Origin: Lachnospiraceae bacterium NC2004
Lineage (GTDB): Bacteria; Bacillota; Clostridia; Lachnospirales; Lachnospiraceae
DNA length: 64,000 nt
NCBI GenBank assembly: GCA_000621905.1
Contig: JHXB01000009.1
Coordinates: forward strand, 1-64,000
Direction: 5' to 3'
Below, one piece after another: positions 10,289 through 19,565 of the stretch; the stretch's first letter is position 1, and each line of letters starts with the position of its first letter. The notes under the pieces were generated by a model that ran no database searches, was not told the origin of the DNA, and saw only the letters and a program-made list of their open reading frames with translations. The translations under genes and the position numbers were made by a program.

Positions 10289-11377
10289 TTATTCCTCCTT
10301 TAATGTGACTGTTCCCTCGACAACTTTATAGACTCTGTCGATAGGAAGTCTCTTATTAACAAATTCATCTAATCCTGTACAGGTAATAATAACCTGCACA
10401 TCATCTATATTATTGAGCAAATAATTCTGTCTGTTAGAATCAAGCTCCGACAAAACATCATCAAGCAGAAGTACCGGTGATTCCTTGATTCTGCTTCTTA
10501 CAATCTCTATCTCGGAAAGTTTAAGCGACAAAGCTGCGCTTCTCACTTGTCCCTGTGAACCAAATTTTCTGATATCTATATCATTTGTCATAAATATCAT
10601 ATCATCTCTATGAGGACCAACGGTTGTTATATATCTTCTTAAGTCATCCTCTCTTGCAGCCTTTAATCTTTCGGCAAATGATGACGACTCCGTTGATTTC
10701 TCATAGTCGATAGATATCTTCTCTAGCGAACCGGTAAGCTTATCATGCTTCTCTCTTATAATCTCATTGAGATTTAAAATGAAATCGGCTCGTTTATCAA
10801 TTATATAAGATCCGTATGTTACAAGCTGTTCATCCCATACATCAAGCATATCAAGCTTACTTCTGTCGTAATTGATCTGCTTTAAGAGATTGTTTCGCTG
10901 AAAAAGAATCTTATTATATTTAGCAAGATATGTAAGATATATCTTGTCTAACTGGCATAACTCAATATCAAGAAATCTACGCCTCTTGTCAGGTCCCTGT
11001 TTAATAATACTAAGGTCTTCCGGTGAGAAGAATATGATATTTAACAGACCAAAAAGCTCAGATGAACGCCTTATATTAATGCCATCTATTGCTATTCCCT
11101 TCTTGCTGCGGCGTTTGAGATGCATATCTATCTTTCTTAATATGTCATCCTTAGAAACTATTGTCTTTATGTGACAATCATCTTCAGAGAATCTAATCAT
11201 CTCTTTATCCTTACCACCGCGATGAGACTTGGTGGTAGCTGACATAAACAAAGCCTCTAATATATTTGTCTTACCCTGTGCATTATCTCCGTAAAGAATG
11301 TTGATATGTGAATCAAATTCTATGTGGAGATTATCATAATTTCTAAAATTCTTAAGGTCTAAAGAGTTAATAAACAT
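10289..11377 (-). CDS. recF: DNA replication and repair protein RecF
   Basis: The 362-residue SMC-like ATPase has Walker A in GDNAQGKTN near residue 31, a signature region near [16 protein letters not shown] (about 275), and Walker B with D-loop in [11 protein letters not shown] (about 305). It loads RecA at gapped DNA with RecO and RecR. It starts 3 bp after the S4 gene stop with no strong ribosome site, so translational coupling is likely. Confidence 0.96.
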   Translation of the reverse strand: MFINSLDLKNFRNYDNLHIEFDSHINILYGDNAQGKTNILEALFMSATTKSHRGGKDKEMIRFSEDDCHIKTIVSKDDILRKIDMHLKRRSKKGIAIDGINIRRSSELFGLLNIIFFSPEDLSIIKQGPDKRRRFLDIELCQLDKIYLTYLAKYNKILFQRNNLLKQINYDRSKLDMLDVWDEQLVTYGSYIIDKRADFILNLNEIIREKHDKLTGSLEKISIDYEKSTESSSFAERLKAAREDDLRRYITTVGPHRDDMIFMTNDIDIRKFGSQGQVRSAALSLKLSEIEIVRSRIKESPVLLLDDVLSELDSNRQNYLLNNIDDVQVIITCTGLDEFVNKRLPIDRVYKVVEGTVTLKEE

Positions 11378-11380
11378 ATC

Positions 11381-11584
11381 TTATACTATCTCTATTGTTT
11401 CGTTGTTGAATTCAACTGTATCGCCTGAATAAAGCTTTTTACCGCGGCGGGTATCTACCTCACCGTTAACCTTTACTTCGCCATCTTGTATTACTACCTT
11501 AGCCTCAATGCCTGAGCTTACAAGGCCTGCGGCCTTTAAAGCCTGACCAAGCTTGATGTATTCTTCTCTTAGTTCTATCTTCAT
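11381..11584 (-). CDS. yaaA: S4-domain RNA-binding protein (YaaA/YlmH-like small form)
   Basis: The 67-residue protein is almost entirely one S4 RNA-binding domain (YIKLGQALKAAGLVSSGIEAK, then VKVNGEVDTRRGKKLYSGD). Proteins of this size are found between dnaN and recF in most Firmicutes, and B. subtilis calls this one yaaA. The molecular role is uncertain; RNA or ribosome binding is inferred from the domain. Confidence 0.9.
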   Translation of the reverse strand: MKIELREEYIKLGQALKAAGLVSSGIEAKVVIQDGEVKVNGEVDTRRGKKLYSGDTVEFNNETIEIV

Positions 11585-11604
11585 GGTTGTTCCTCTTTAA
11601 TTAT

Positions 11605-11736
11605 ATTACCTTTCAAAGAAAGGCAAAGATTCTTCGTCGCTTTGCTCCTCAGAATGACATTAAATATCTATATCATTTCACTTGTCATCCTGAGCGTAGC
11701 GAAGGATCTTTGACTTTCGTAAGAAAGTCAACTCAT
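11605..11736. repeat. two inverted REP-type copies
   Basis: Two copies of the GTCATTCTGAGC-type core face each other (11627-11662 and 11691-11735). Each is next to a small stem: CCTTTCAAAGAAAGG on the left and TTGACTTTCGTAAGAAAGTCAA-like arms on the right. This splits dnaN from the S4 gene. Confidence 0.8.
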
Positions 11737-11738
11737 TT

Positions 11739-12842
11739 CTACGATATTGTCACAGGAAGGATAATGTAGATATAATCCTTATTATCATTCTTGATACTAC
11801 ATGGTGTCTTATCATTGATGAAATATATAGAGATAGTCTCATCATCAATCGCTCTAAATGCATCAAGCAAGAACTTAGGGTTAAATCCTGCCCTAAAATC
11901 CTTACCTTCCTTAACAACTTCAATATTCTCACGCATTGAACCTGAATCTGACTGGATTGTAAGCTCCATATTGTTCCCAACAAGGTTAAATACAATAGGC
12001 TTACTGTCTGATCCGCTTGTGAGAAGTATTGATCTGTCAAGACAGCTTATAAAATCTGCCTTGTTAACCTCAATCTTGGTATCATAATCATCAGTAATCA
12101 TCTGATCTACAGGGTAGTATTTACCCTCTAAAAGTCTTGCAACCACTCTTGTCTGGTCAAATTCAAACAAAGCGTGATACTGGGTAACATACATTGTAAT
12201 CTCGCTATATGAATCTCCCTGTACAATACGAGCAAGATCGGCAAGTGCTTTACCGGGAACGATTATATCTATCGCTTCTCCTTCATTTGCCTTGATATCA
12301 TAATATCTCATTGCTATACGATGACCATCAAGAGAGGTAATACGAACCTTACCGTTAATCATCTTGATAGACTCACCGGTCATAAGTTTATTTTCTTCGA
12401 TGTCTGATGTTGAGAAAATGGTCTCGTTAATCATTGAACGGAATGAAAACTGGTTAAGAGTTATGAACACATTCTTGTCAACCGAAGGTAACTCAGGAAA
12501 ATCATCACCACTTCTACCAGGAATATCAAACTTAGCCTTCTCACAGGAAATGCTTGCATGATGGTACTCATCTGTCTCAATAGTAATATTGTTATCAGCG
12601 AGCTTTCTTACAATATCTGATAAGAACTTAGCATTAAGTGCAATACGACCAGGTTCTAAGATATCTCCGACTACTTTGGTCTCTATACCTAACTCCATAT
12701 TACTTCCTGTTAATGTAATTGTATCTTCACTAACATCAAAGAGAATACACTCTAATACATTAAGACTTGAATGTGCAGGTACTGCTCTAAGTACCATATT
12801 GATGCCTTGTAAGAGGTTTGATTTTGAACAGATAATCTTCAT
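11739..12842 (-). CDS. dnaN: DNA polymerase III beta subunit (sliding clamp)
   Basis: The 367-residue protein matches the three-domain ring clamp. N-terminal MKIICSKSNLLQGINMVLRA, central GRSGDDFPELP and the C-terminal YIYIILPV tail are family features. It tethers the replicative polymerase to DNA. It starts at an ATG with AAGGAG about 10 nt upstream and follows dnaA in the usual order. Confidence 0.97.
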   Translation of the reverse strand: MKIICSKSNLLQGINMVLRAVPAHSSLNVLECILFDVSEDTITLTGSNMELGIETKVVGDILEPGRIALNAKFLSDIVRKLADNNITIETDEYHHASISCEKAKFDIPGRSGDDFPELPSVDKNVFITLNQFSFRSMINETIFSTSDIEENKLMTGESIKMINGKVRITSLDGHRIAMRYYDIKANEGEAIDIIVPGKALADLARIVQGDSYSEITMYVTQYHALFEFDQTRVVARLLEGKYYPVDQMITDDYDTKIEVNKADFISCLDRSILLTSGSDSKPIVFNLVGNNMELTIQSDSGSMRENIEVVKEGKDFRAGFNPKFLLDAFRAIDDETISIYFINDKTPCSIKNDNKDYIYIILPVTIS

Positions 12843-13205
12843 TGTTCATAAACTCCTTCCCGGATATTATGCTTAGGACACATCGCGCGTGTTACATAAT
12901 ATATTAATAATTTATAGTTTAAGTATTATTAGGGGCTGTCAATAAGTTGATAACCCTCAAAAGTATCTAAAATAGTTAATTCTTTAACAAAATAATGATT
13001 GATAACTCGTTGATATCATGTAAGGTTGAATGTTTGTTAATGAGGATAAATATTTATGGTTATTTCTTATTAAATATTATATATACCTTCAATCAACATG
13101 TTATCAATATTGTTATGTACATTTTGTTATCACATAGTGTAAGTTATAAAGATTCTTCGCTGCGCTCAGAATGACACATTGTAATAAAGGATATTTATAA
13201 TAAAA
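12843..13205. other. dnaA-dnaN intergenic region, possible second DnaA-box patch
   Basis: The AT-rich gap holds several imperfect DnaA-box-like 9-mers: TTATCAATA (13101-13109), TTATGTACA (13113-13121), TTATCACAT (13127-13135) and AGTTGATAA (about 12945). A REP-type copy lies at 13149-13176. By analogy with B. subtilis, whose origin has boxes on both sides of dnaA, this may be a regulatory part of a bipartite origin. The boxes here are weaker than those upstream of dnaA. Confidence 0.45.
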
Positions 13206-14561
13206 TCAATTGGATGATATCTTATTAATAAGGCTATCTATAGTATTACGCAAGTTATCATCATGTTCCATCTCATTCATGATGGTTTCAGCTCCGTGCA
13301 TAACTGTTGTATGGTTCTTATTGCCAAGATAACTTCCTATCTGTTTAAGAGTCATATTAGATAGAAGGTTTCTGCAAAGATACATACATATCATTCTAGG
13401 CTTAGATATGCTCTGAGACCTGTTCTTACTTTGAATCTGCTCCAATGTAAGATTATAATGTTTGCAAACAGTATCAATGATAAGTTCCGGAGTAATCTCA
13501 TGGATATTCTCAGGATTAATCATATCTTTAAGAGCTTCTTCTGCAAATGATAAAGATATAGGCTCACTGTTAGATGTAATCTTATTGTAAACACATATCT
13601 TGTTAAGTGCTCCTTCGAGCTCTCTTATATTAGAAGTAATATTGTTGGCAATATAGTCTAATATCTCATCGCTTATGTTGTTGATATGCTCTGTTTCGCA
13701 TTTCTTCTTTAAGATAGCCATACGAATCTCGTAGTTAGGAGAACCAATATCAGCTAAAACTCCGCTCTGGAATCTGTTGATAAGTCTTTCAGGAAGACCG
13801 TTAAGATCTTTAGGAGGCTTATCACTTGATAAGATAATCTGTTTATCGTACTCTCTAAGAGCGTTAAATGTATTGAAGAACTCTTCCTGAGTGTTGTCTT
13901 TATTGACAATAAACTGGATATCATCAATCAAAAGAACGTCTAACTCTCTGTACTTCTTACGAAATTCGCTGGTATTACCTGTCTTGATTGACTCAATAAG
14001 CTCATTGGTAAACTTCTCTGAGGTAACATAAAGAACCTTACTATCAGGATTACTATCTAATATGTAGTGAGCGATAGCCTGAATAAGGTGAGTCTTACCA
14101 AGTCCTGAGTCTCCATATATAAATAGAGGATTGTAAATCTTACCGGGAGCTTCTGCAACAGCAATAGCGGTAGCCTGAGCAAGTCTGTTATTGTCACCTA
14201 CGACAAATGATTCAAATGTATATTTAGGATTGAGATTCTGCATATAAGCACTGTTACTTATATTGACATTAGAATTCCTATTCTGATCAAGTTCTTCATT
14301 ATTAAGAAGAAACTTAATAGATGTAATGTCAGAATTGCCTGTATATTCCTGAATAGCCATTAAAAGTTCAATATCTAAGTACTTGGCTTTCATGAAGTCA
14401 ATTGCTCTCTGATCATTATTAACAAGAAAGTAAATGACACCGTCTTCTATCTTATATAATTCGAGTGGCTTAAGCCATGCAGTGATTACCGGCTGTGATG
14501 TACCTCTGTCGTTCATAATTGAGAGAATATCATTCCAGTTATCTTTTATGACCTTTTCCAT
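13206..14561 (-). CDS. dnaA: chromosomal replication initiator DnaA
   Basis: The 451-residue AAA+ initiator has an N-terminal DnaB-interaction domain, a short linker, an ATPase core with Walker A GDSGLGKTH near residue 149 and Walker B LLIDDIQF near 210, and a C-terminal DnaA-box-binding helix-turn-helix with MTLKQIGSYLGNKNHTTVMH near 410. The ATG has AAAGGAG at good spacing. It reads away from the origin. Confidence 0.98.
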   Translation of the reverse strand: MEKVIKDNWNDILSIMNDRGTSQPVITAWLKPLELYKIEDGVIYFLVNNDQRAIDFMKAKYLDIELLMAIQEYTGNSDITSIKFLLNNEELDQNRNSNVNISNSAYMQNLNPKYTFESFVVGDNNRLAQATAIAVAEAPGKIYNPLFIYGDSGLGKTHLIQAIAHYILDSNPDSKVLYVTSEKFTNELIESIKTGNTSEFRKKYRELDVLLIDDIQFIVNKDNTQEEFFNTFNALREYDKQIILSSDKPPKDLNGLPERLINRFQSGVLADIGSPNYEIRMAILKKKCETEHINNISDEILDYIANNITSNIRELEGALNKICVYNKITSNSEPISLSFAEEALKDMINPENIHEITPELIIDTVCKHYNLTLEQIQSKNRSQSISKPRMICMYLCRNLLSNMTLKQIGSYLGNKNHTTVMHGAETIMNEMEHDDNLRNTIDSLINKISSN

Positions 14562-14937
14562 AGTTAAACTCCTTTAAATCGAAAAATAACGCATTTGTCA
14601 CGTATAACATTGTATCATAAATTAATCAAATTTAAAACAAAAAGTTAATAACTAATAATAAACATTATAAAAAATATACATTTATATAGAAGAAACTCAT
14701 TATAAATATAATAATAGAGTATAGGGAAAAAATATATAAAAAAATTTTTGATAACAATAATAAAAGATAAAAAGCCTTATAAAATGTGTAGTTACAAACA
14801 TTATCAACGAGTTATGAACATTTTTTAGAGTAATTTTATGTAAACACTAGTCATTTTAATCATAGTTATGAACAAAATGTTTATAATAGTGTTGATAAAT
14901 GTTGATAAGTTTGATAAATAAAAAATGCTTATTTTAC
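14562..14937. other. oriC: chromosomal replication origin (oriC)
   Basis: The dnaA-rpmH gap carries a cluster of DnaA boxes of the form TTATNAACA: 14801-14809, 14812-14820 and 14866-14874 on the plus strand, and 14878-14886, 14890-14898 and 14900-14908 on the minus strand. The box cluster is flanked on the dnaA side by about 180 bp of nearly pure A/T (14620-14800) suitable for unwinding. Gene direction flips here from leftward to rightward, as expected at an origin. Confidence 0.88.
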
Positions 14938-14966
14938 TTGACTTATAGCCATTTATTACATATAAT
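14938..14966 (+). promoter_or_regulatory. sigma-A promoter of rpmH
   Basis: TTGACT at 14938-14943, a 17-bp spacer and a perfect TATAAT at 14961-14966, about 75 bp before the rpmH start. It probably drives rpmH-rnpA and the genes downstream. Confidence 0.82.
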
Positions 14967-15040
14967 ACGAAATGGTGTTTTTAATTAGGGCTTTTTTTAA
15001 AGCATTAGGAACAGTAATAGATTGAAGGAGGTGTTTTACT

Positions 15041-15175
15041 ATGAAGATGACATTTCAGCCTAAGAAGAGACAGAGATCTAAGGTTCATGGTTTCCGTAAG
15101 AGAATGAGAACTGCCAATGGACGTAAGGTAATAGCATCAAGAAGAGCTAAAGGAAGACATAAGTTAACAGCTTAA
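15041..15175 (+). CDS. rpmH: ribosomal protein bL34
   Basis: This 44-codon gene translates to a very basic protein beginning [20 protein letters not shown] and ending KGRHKLTA, the standard bL34 sequence. A strong AAGGAGGTG lies 7 nt before the ATG. It is the first rightward gene after oriC, in its universal place. Confidence 0.97.
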   Translation: MKMTFQPKKRQRSKVHGFRKRMRTANGRKVIASRRAKGRHKLTA

Positions 15176-15246
15176 TCTTATTATAGTTATGGTTAAGGAG
15201 GTCGTGACTTTTTGCGGCCCCTTTTTTTCTAAGGATATGATTTAAT

Positions 15247-15588
15247 TTGAGAGATTACGTTTCACTTAAGAACAGAGACTTCTCTGTTTGTTATAAAACA
15301 CATAATTCGAGAGCCAACAGTGATATTGTCATGTATATCAGATTCAACAATTTGGGCTATAACAGATTAGGTATATCCGTTAGTAAGAAGATCGGTAACA
15401 GTGTAATAAGACATAGGTTTTCCAGATTAGTAAGAGAATGCTATAGAATGAATGTCGATGATATGAAGCAGGGCTTTGATATAGTAGTCATCGCAAGACC
15501 TAAGGTTGTTGGTTTAAAATGTCAGCAGCTTAACAAGTCTTTTAGACATTTGCTTCATATTCATCATATGTTTAAGGATGATGATTAA
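15247..15588 (+). CDS. rnpA: ribonuclease P protein component
   Basis: The 113-residue basic protein helps the RNase P RNA cut tRNA precursors. It has the early aromatic pocket ([12 protein letters not shown]) and the RNR-like signature [25 protein letters not shown] near residues 40-65. The start is a TTG at 15247, because no in-frame ATG fits and AAGGA lies upstream. A weak GC stem with a T-run around 15199-15228 between rpmH and rnpA may attenuate readthrough. It overlaps yidD by one base. Confidence 0.95.
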   Translation: MRDYVSLKNRDFSVCYKTHNSRANSDIVMYIRFNNLGYNRLGISVSKKIGNSVIRHRFSRLVRECYRMNVDDMKQGFDIVVIARPKVVGLKCQQLNKSFRHLLHIHHMFKDDD

Positions 15589-15824
15589 TGATAAGAAAGT
15601 TATTTATTTCATTAATTCATTTTTATCAAAAGTTTTTATCGAGATTGAAGCCTTATCCAACATGTAAGTACATTCCAACCTGTTCTTGCTATGCTTGTGA
15701 AGCAATAGAGAAGAATGGCGTTATTATAGGAAGTTTGCTTGCAATTTGGAGAGTTTTGAGATGTAATCCATTTTCAAATGGAGGCTATGATCCGGTACCG
15801 GACTTTAGGAGGAAATTTAAGTGA
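15588..15824 (+). CDS. yidD: membrane protein insertion efficiency factor YidD
   Basis: The 78-residue protein has the YidD pattern [29 protein letters not shown] with three conserved cysteines, followed by [14 protein letters not shown]. It is a peripheral membrane helper of YidC. It is coupled by TAATG overlap to rnpA and by GTGA overlap to yidC. Confidence 0.95.
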   Translation: MIRKLFISLIHFYQKFLSRLKPYPTCKYIPTCSCYACEAIEKNGVIIGSLLAIWRVLRCNPFSNGGYDPVPDFRRKFK

Positions 15825-17098
15825 TCGACTTTATTGCCAAGATATTTGGTTATGTTATGAACTTTATATATGTTATGCTCGGTAATATGGGTGTAACTAA
15901 TCTTGGTTTAACAATAATATTATTTGCAGCATTTGTTCAGTTAATATTATTTCCATTTATCTACATTCAACAGAAGAAGAGTAAGGTTACTCAGGTAATT
16001 CAGCCTGAACTCAACAAGATTTCGAGAAAGTATAGAGATAAGAAGGATCAGGAGAGCATGCTTGCTATGCAGCAGGAGCAGAGTGCTATCTATAAGAAGT
16101 ATGGTACTTCTCCTACAAGTGGATGTCTTCCTATGATCATTCAGATGATTATACTTTTTGGTGTCATTAAGATTATATATAATATTCCTAATTATATTGA
16201 TATTGTAGGTAAGTCATACACTGAGATTGCTAAGCCTATGGTTGTAGCTATGAAGGAAGAGCCATCTATTAAAGATGACATGGAAGAGATAGCTAAGGAA
16301 CTTCAGGCAACCAGATATTATAAGGATCCTACCAGTGTTGAGGATGTAGTATCTGTAGTTTACAGATTTAAGGATGAGACTTACGAGAAGGCAAGGGAGA
16401 TATTTAAGAATCACCCTGATGTACTTGAAAGCATTTCAGTAGATTCTGTTAAACGTATAAGATCGCTTAATAATTTCATTTTCAAATTAAATGTGTCAGA
16501 TTATCCTAATCAGCATGGTGTATCTATATATTTGTTGATTCCATTTCTTGCTGCTTTATTCCAGTGGCTTCAGACTAAGACTATTCGTCAGCCTGAGATG
16601 ACCGGAGACCAGGCAGCTATGGGTAATTACATGAAAGTTATGACCAATACTATGCCTATTGTCAGTCTTATTTTCTATTATAGTCTGCCTTGTGGTATAG
16701 GTCTTTATTGGGCTGCTAAGGCTTTATTCAATGTAATTCAGCAGGTTGGTTTCAACATTTACTTCGATCACATTGATATCGATGAGATGATTGCCAAGCA
16801 GAAGGAGAAAGCTGAGAAGTCAGGCAAGAAGAGTTTTTACGAGAAGATGATGGAGGCCAGCTCTAACGCGGCTGATACTGCAGGTACCAACCCTAAGACG
16901 CCTGATGGTACCAGATTAAATAAGAGCAATGATATTTCAAAAGCTGCCAAGTTAAGTACAAAGGGTATTGAGTATACTCCTGTAGAGAGAACAGTTAAGG
17001 ATGAAGTGGCAGTGACCGATTCTAAGAAAGATAAGAAGAAAGACAAGGGATTCGGTGACATTGCTAAGCTTGCCAATATGATGAATGAGGGCAAGTAA
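15821..17098 (+). CDS. yidC: membrane protein insertase YidC/Oxa1 family
   Basis: The 425-residue protein inserts membrane proteins with or without SecYEG. A first hydrophobic stretch (residues 5-45) leads into the Oxa1 core, with a cytoplasmic hairpin ([18 protein letters not shown]) and TM segments around 100-120, 225-245, 285-310. A charged, disordered tail follows. There is no lipobox, unlike some Gram-positive YidC proteins. An extra segment of about 90 residues lies between TM2 and TM3. The start is GTG with TTAGGAGG upstream. Confidence 0.94.
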   Translation: MIDFIAKIFGYVMNFIYVMLGNMGVTNLGLTIILFAAFVQLILFPFIYIQQKKSKVTQVIQPELNKISRKYRDKKDQESMLAMQQEQSAIYKKYGTSPTSGCLPMIIQMIILFGVIKIIYNIPNYIDIVGKSYTEIAKPMVVAMKEEPSIKDDMEEIAKELQATRYYKDPTSVEDVVSVVYRFKDETYEKAREIFKNHPDVLESISVDSVKRIRSLNNFIFKLNVSDYPNQHGVSIYLLIPFLAALFQWLQTKTIRQPEMTGDQAAMGNYMKVMTNTMPIVSLIFYYSLPCGIGLYWAAKALFNVIQQVGFNIYFDHIDIDEMIAKQKEKAEKSGKKSFYEKMMEASSNAADTAGTNPKTPDGTRLNKSNDISKAAKLSTKGIEYTPVERTVKDEVAVTDSKKDKKKDKGFGDIAKLANMMNEGK

Positions 17099-17122
17099 TC
17101 ACAATAAGGAGGATTAGTTAGT

Positions 17123-18073
17123 ATGGATTTTGAGTATCAGAATTTTGAAGGAAGTTCAGTTGATGAGGCAATTACAGAGGCAAGTATGTCATTTGGTGTG
17201 CCTAGTGCAGAGTTAGTTTATGAAGTTGTTGATGAAGGTTCATCAGGATTTTTAGGAATTGGTAAGAAGCCTGCTATTATTAAAGCAAGAGTTAAGCAGG
17301 AAGGTGAGGAAGAGTTAATTAAGGCAGCTAAAGAGAAAGAAGAGAAGGCTGCTAAGGAAGAGAAGAAGCCTAAGTTCACTATGGAGGTTAAGGAAGAGCA
17401 GGTTAATGTTGATACATATAACAACAAGACCTCTGTTAATAAGAAGCCTGAGGTTAAGAAACCTAAGAAAGAATTTAAGCCAAAAGTTGAAGAGAAGCCT
17501 GTTGTTAAAGAAGAGAAGAAATACGAGGCTCCTGCTGAGGTTAAGACTGAGCCTGTTGTTGAGAGCAAGCCAAAAGTTGAGAGAGAGATTATCACCCCTT
17601 CTAATCTTGATGAAGTTATATCTAAGACCGAAGCATATTTAGCTGATATATTTAAGGCTATGAAGGTTGATACTAAGATTGAGATTACATTTAACAAGGA
17701 ATACAACGATCTTGATATTGATCTTTCTGGTGAGGAGATGGGACTTTTAATTGGTAAGAGAGGTGCTACATTAGACAGCATTCAGTATCTTACAAGTCTT
17801 TATACCAACAAGATTAGTGATCAGTATGTAAGAGTTAAGATTGATACCGAAGGATATAGGGCAAGACGTAAGAAGACATTAGAGCATCTCGCAAGAAATG
17901 TTGCGCGTAAGGTTGCTAAGACTCGTCGTCCTGTTTATTTAGAGCCTATGAATCCTTATGAGAGAAGAATTATTCATTCTGCACTTCAGAATGACAGATA
18001 TGTTGTAACTCGTTCTGAAGGTGAGGAGCCATATAGAAAGGTTGTCATCGTATTAAAGGATAGAAGAAGGTAA
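17123..18073 (+). CDS. jag: RNA-binding protein KhpB/Jag
   Basis: The 316-residue protein has the Jag N-terminal domain (EAITEASMSFGVPSAELVYE, then GFLGIGKKPAIIKAR) and a long Lys/Glu/Pro/Val-rich linker (about 70-160). A KH domain with LLIGKRGATLDSIQYL lies near residue 210. A C-terminal R3H domain carries NPYERRIIHSALQ. In other Firmicutes it partners KhpA and affects cell elongation. It has a clear AAGGAGG site and follows yidC. Confidence 0.94.
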   Translation: MDFEYQNFEGSSVDEAITEASMSFGVPSAELVYEVVDEGSSGFLGIGKKPAIIKARVKQEGEEELIKAAKEKEEKAAKEEKKPKFTMEVKEEQVNVDTYNNKTSVNKKPEVKKPKKEFKPKVEEKPVVKEEKKYEAPAEVKTEPVVESKPKVEREIITPSNLDEVISKTEAYLADIFKAMKVDTKIEITFNKEYNDLDIDLSGEEMGLLIGKRGATLDSIQYLTSLYTNKISDQYVRVKIDTEGYRARRKKTLEHLARNVARKVAKTRRPVYLEPMNPYERRIIHSALQNDRYVVTRSEGEEPYRKVVIVLKDRRR

Positions 18074-18079
18074 GATTAA

Positions 18080-18106
18080 AAGCCTTCCCCTTTTAGGGGA
18101 AGGCTT
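18080..18106 (+). terminator. hairpin after jag
   Basis: AAGCCTTCCCC and GGGGAAGGCTT form an 11-bp perfect stem around TTTTA just after the jag stop. The following sequence is TATTAATT rather than a solid T-run, so termination may be partial. Confidence 0.6.
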
Positions 18107-18164
18107 ATTAATTAGGAGTAATTTACCAGGGGATAATCCCCACTTATCAATTAGGAGTTATAAT

Positions 18165-19559
18165 ATGGTTAAAGAAAATGATACTATTGCTGCAATCTGT
18201 TCAGGCCTTACTAACTCAGGTATTTCAATTATCAGAGTTAGTGGAGAAGATGCACTTAAAGTAGTGGTTAAGATTGCATTTGCCAAGAGAGAAGATTTTG
18301 ATTTAATTAATACTAAGACATATACTGCGCATCTTTGTAAGATAGTAGATCCTAAAGACGGAACATTGATTGATGAGGGATTAGTACTTTATATGAAAGC
18401 TCCTAAATCATACACAGGTGAAGATGTGGTTGAACTTCAGCTTCATGGAGGAGTATTTGTTGCTAATAAGGTGCTTAATTTACTTCTTAAGTATGGATGC
18501 AGGTTAGCTGAACCAGGTGAATATACTAAAAGAGCATTCTTAAACGGTAAGATTGATATGGCTATGGCTGAAGCAGTTATGAATGTTATTCAGGCTGACA
18601 ATGACAGAGCACTTAATATTTCAATCAGACAGCTTGATGGAGAGTTAAGCGATAAGATTAGAAGTCTAAGAGAGAGAATTATTCAAGAAAATGCATACTT
18701 AGAGTACGCTCTTGATGATCCTGAGCATGTGTCGTTAGATGGATTTAAGGAGAAATTACTTTCAATAGTCGATGACATTTTAAATGAGATAAAATGCTTG
18801 ATTGATTCTTATAATGAAGGTAGAATTGTTAATGAAGGTGTAAGGACAGTTATTGTCGGTAAGCCAAATGCAGGTAAGTCGTCGCTTCTAAATGTTCTTC
18901 TTAAAGAAGAGAGGGCGATCGTTACTGATGTTGCCGGAACTACAAGAGATACTTTAGAGGAGAAAGCTATTATTGGTGGTATTCCTCTTAATATTGTAGA
19001 TACTGCAGGTATCAGGGACACTGATGATATTGTTGAAAGTATTGGTGTTGACAAGGCTAAGAGTGAGATTGATAAATCTGACTTAATTATATATGTTGTT
19101 GATGGTTCTGTTAAACTTTCTGAGGAAGACAGAGAGATTGCGGAATTTATCAAGGATAAGAATATTATTGTCATTTTAAATAAATGCGATTTGGATTTAC
19201 AGGTAACATTTGACGATATTAAAATGTTATTTGATAAGGATATTAGTATTATTGAGTCTTCAATGAAAGATAACGAAGGTATTGATGATTTTGTTAATGT
19301 CTTAAAGGATATGTTCTTTAAAGGTGAGATTGATACCAATCATGATATTATTATTGCAAATGAAAGACAGAAGGACGCATTGATTCGTTCCTTTGATTCT
19401 TTGACAAATGTTAAAGACAGTATTAATGCTGATGTCAGCGAAGATTTTTATACTATAGATTTGTTGGAGGCTTACGAGGCTCTCGGTGATGTAATTGGAG
19501 AGAGTTATTCAGATGACCTTCTTGATAAAGTATTTAGTGATTTCTGTGTGGGAAAGTAG
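18165..19559 (+). CDS. mnmE: tRNA modification GTPase MnmE
   Basis: The 464-residue protein works with MnmG to add carboxymethylaminomethyl groups to U34 of certain tRNAs. It has the N-terminal folate-binding domain (DTIAAICSGLTNSGISIIRVSG), a G domain with P-loop GKPNAGKSS near residue 232, DTAG, and NKCD, and the C-terminal FCVGK motif with the essential cysteine. It lies 6 bp before mnmG. Its leader has a duplicated ATTAGGAGT. Confidence 0.97.
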   Translation: MVKENDTIAAICSGLTNSGISIIRVSGEDALKVVVKIAFAKREDFDLINTKTYTAHLCKIVDPKDGTLIDEGLVLYMKAPKSYTGEDVVELQLHGGVFVANKVLNLLLKYGCRLAEPGEYTKRAFLNGKIDMAMAEAVMNVIQADNDRALNISIRQLDGELSDKIRSLRERIIQENAYLEYALDDPEHVSLDGFKEKLLSIVDDILNEIKCLIDSYNEGRIVNEGVRTVIVGKPNAGKSSLLNVLLKEERAIVTDVAGTTRDTLEEKAIIGGIPLNIVDTAGIRDTDDIVESIGVDKAKSEIDKSDLIIYVVDGSVKLSEEDREIAEFIKDKNIIVILNKCDLDLQVTFDDIKMLFDKDISIIESSMKDNEGIDDFVNVLKDMFFKGEIDTNHDIIIANERQKDALIRSFDSLTNVKDSINADVSEDFYTIDLLEAYEALGDVIGESYSDDLLDKVFSDFCVGK

Positions 19560-19565
19560 GATAGT

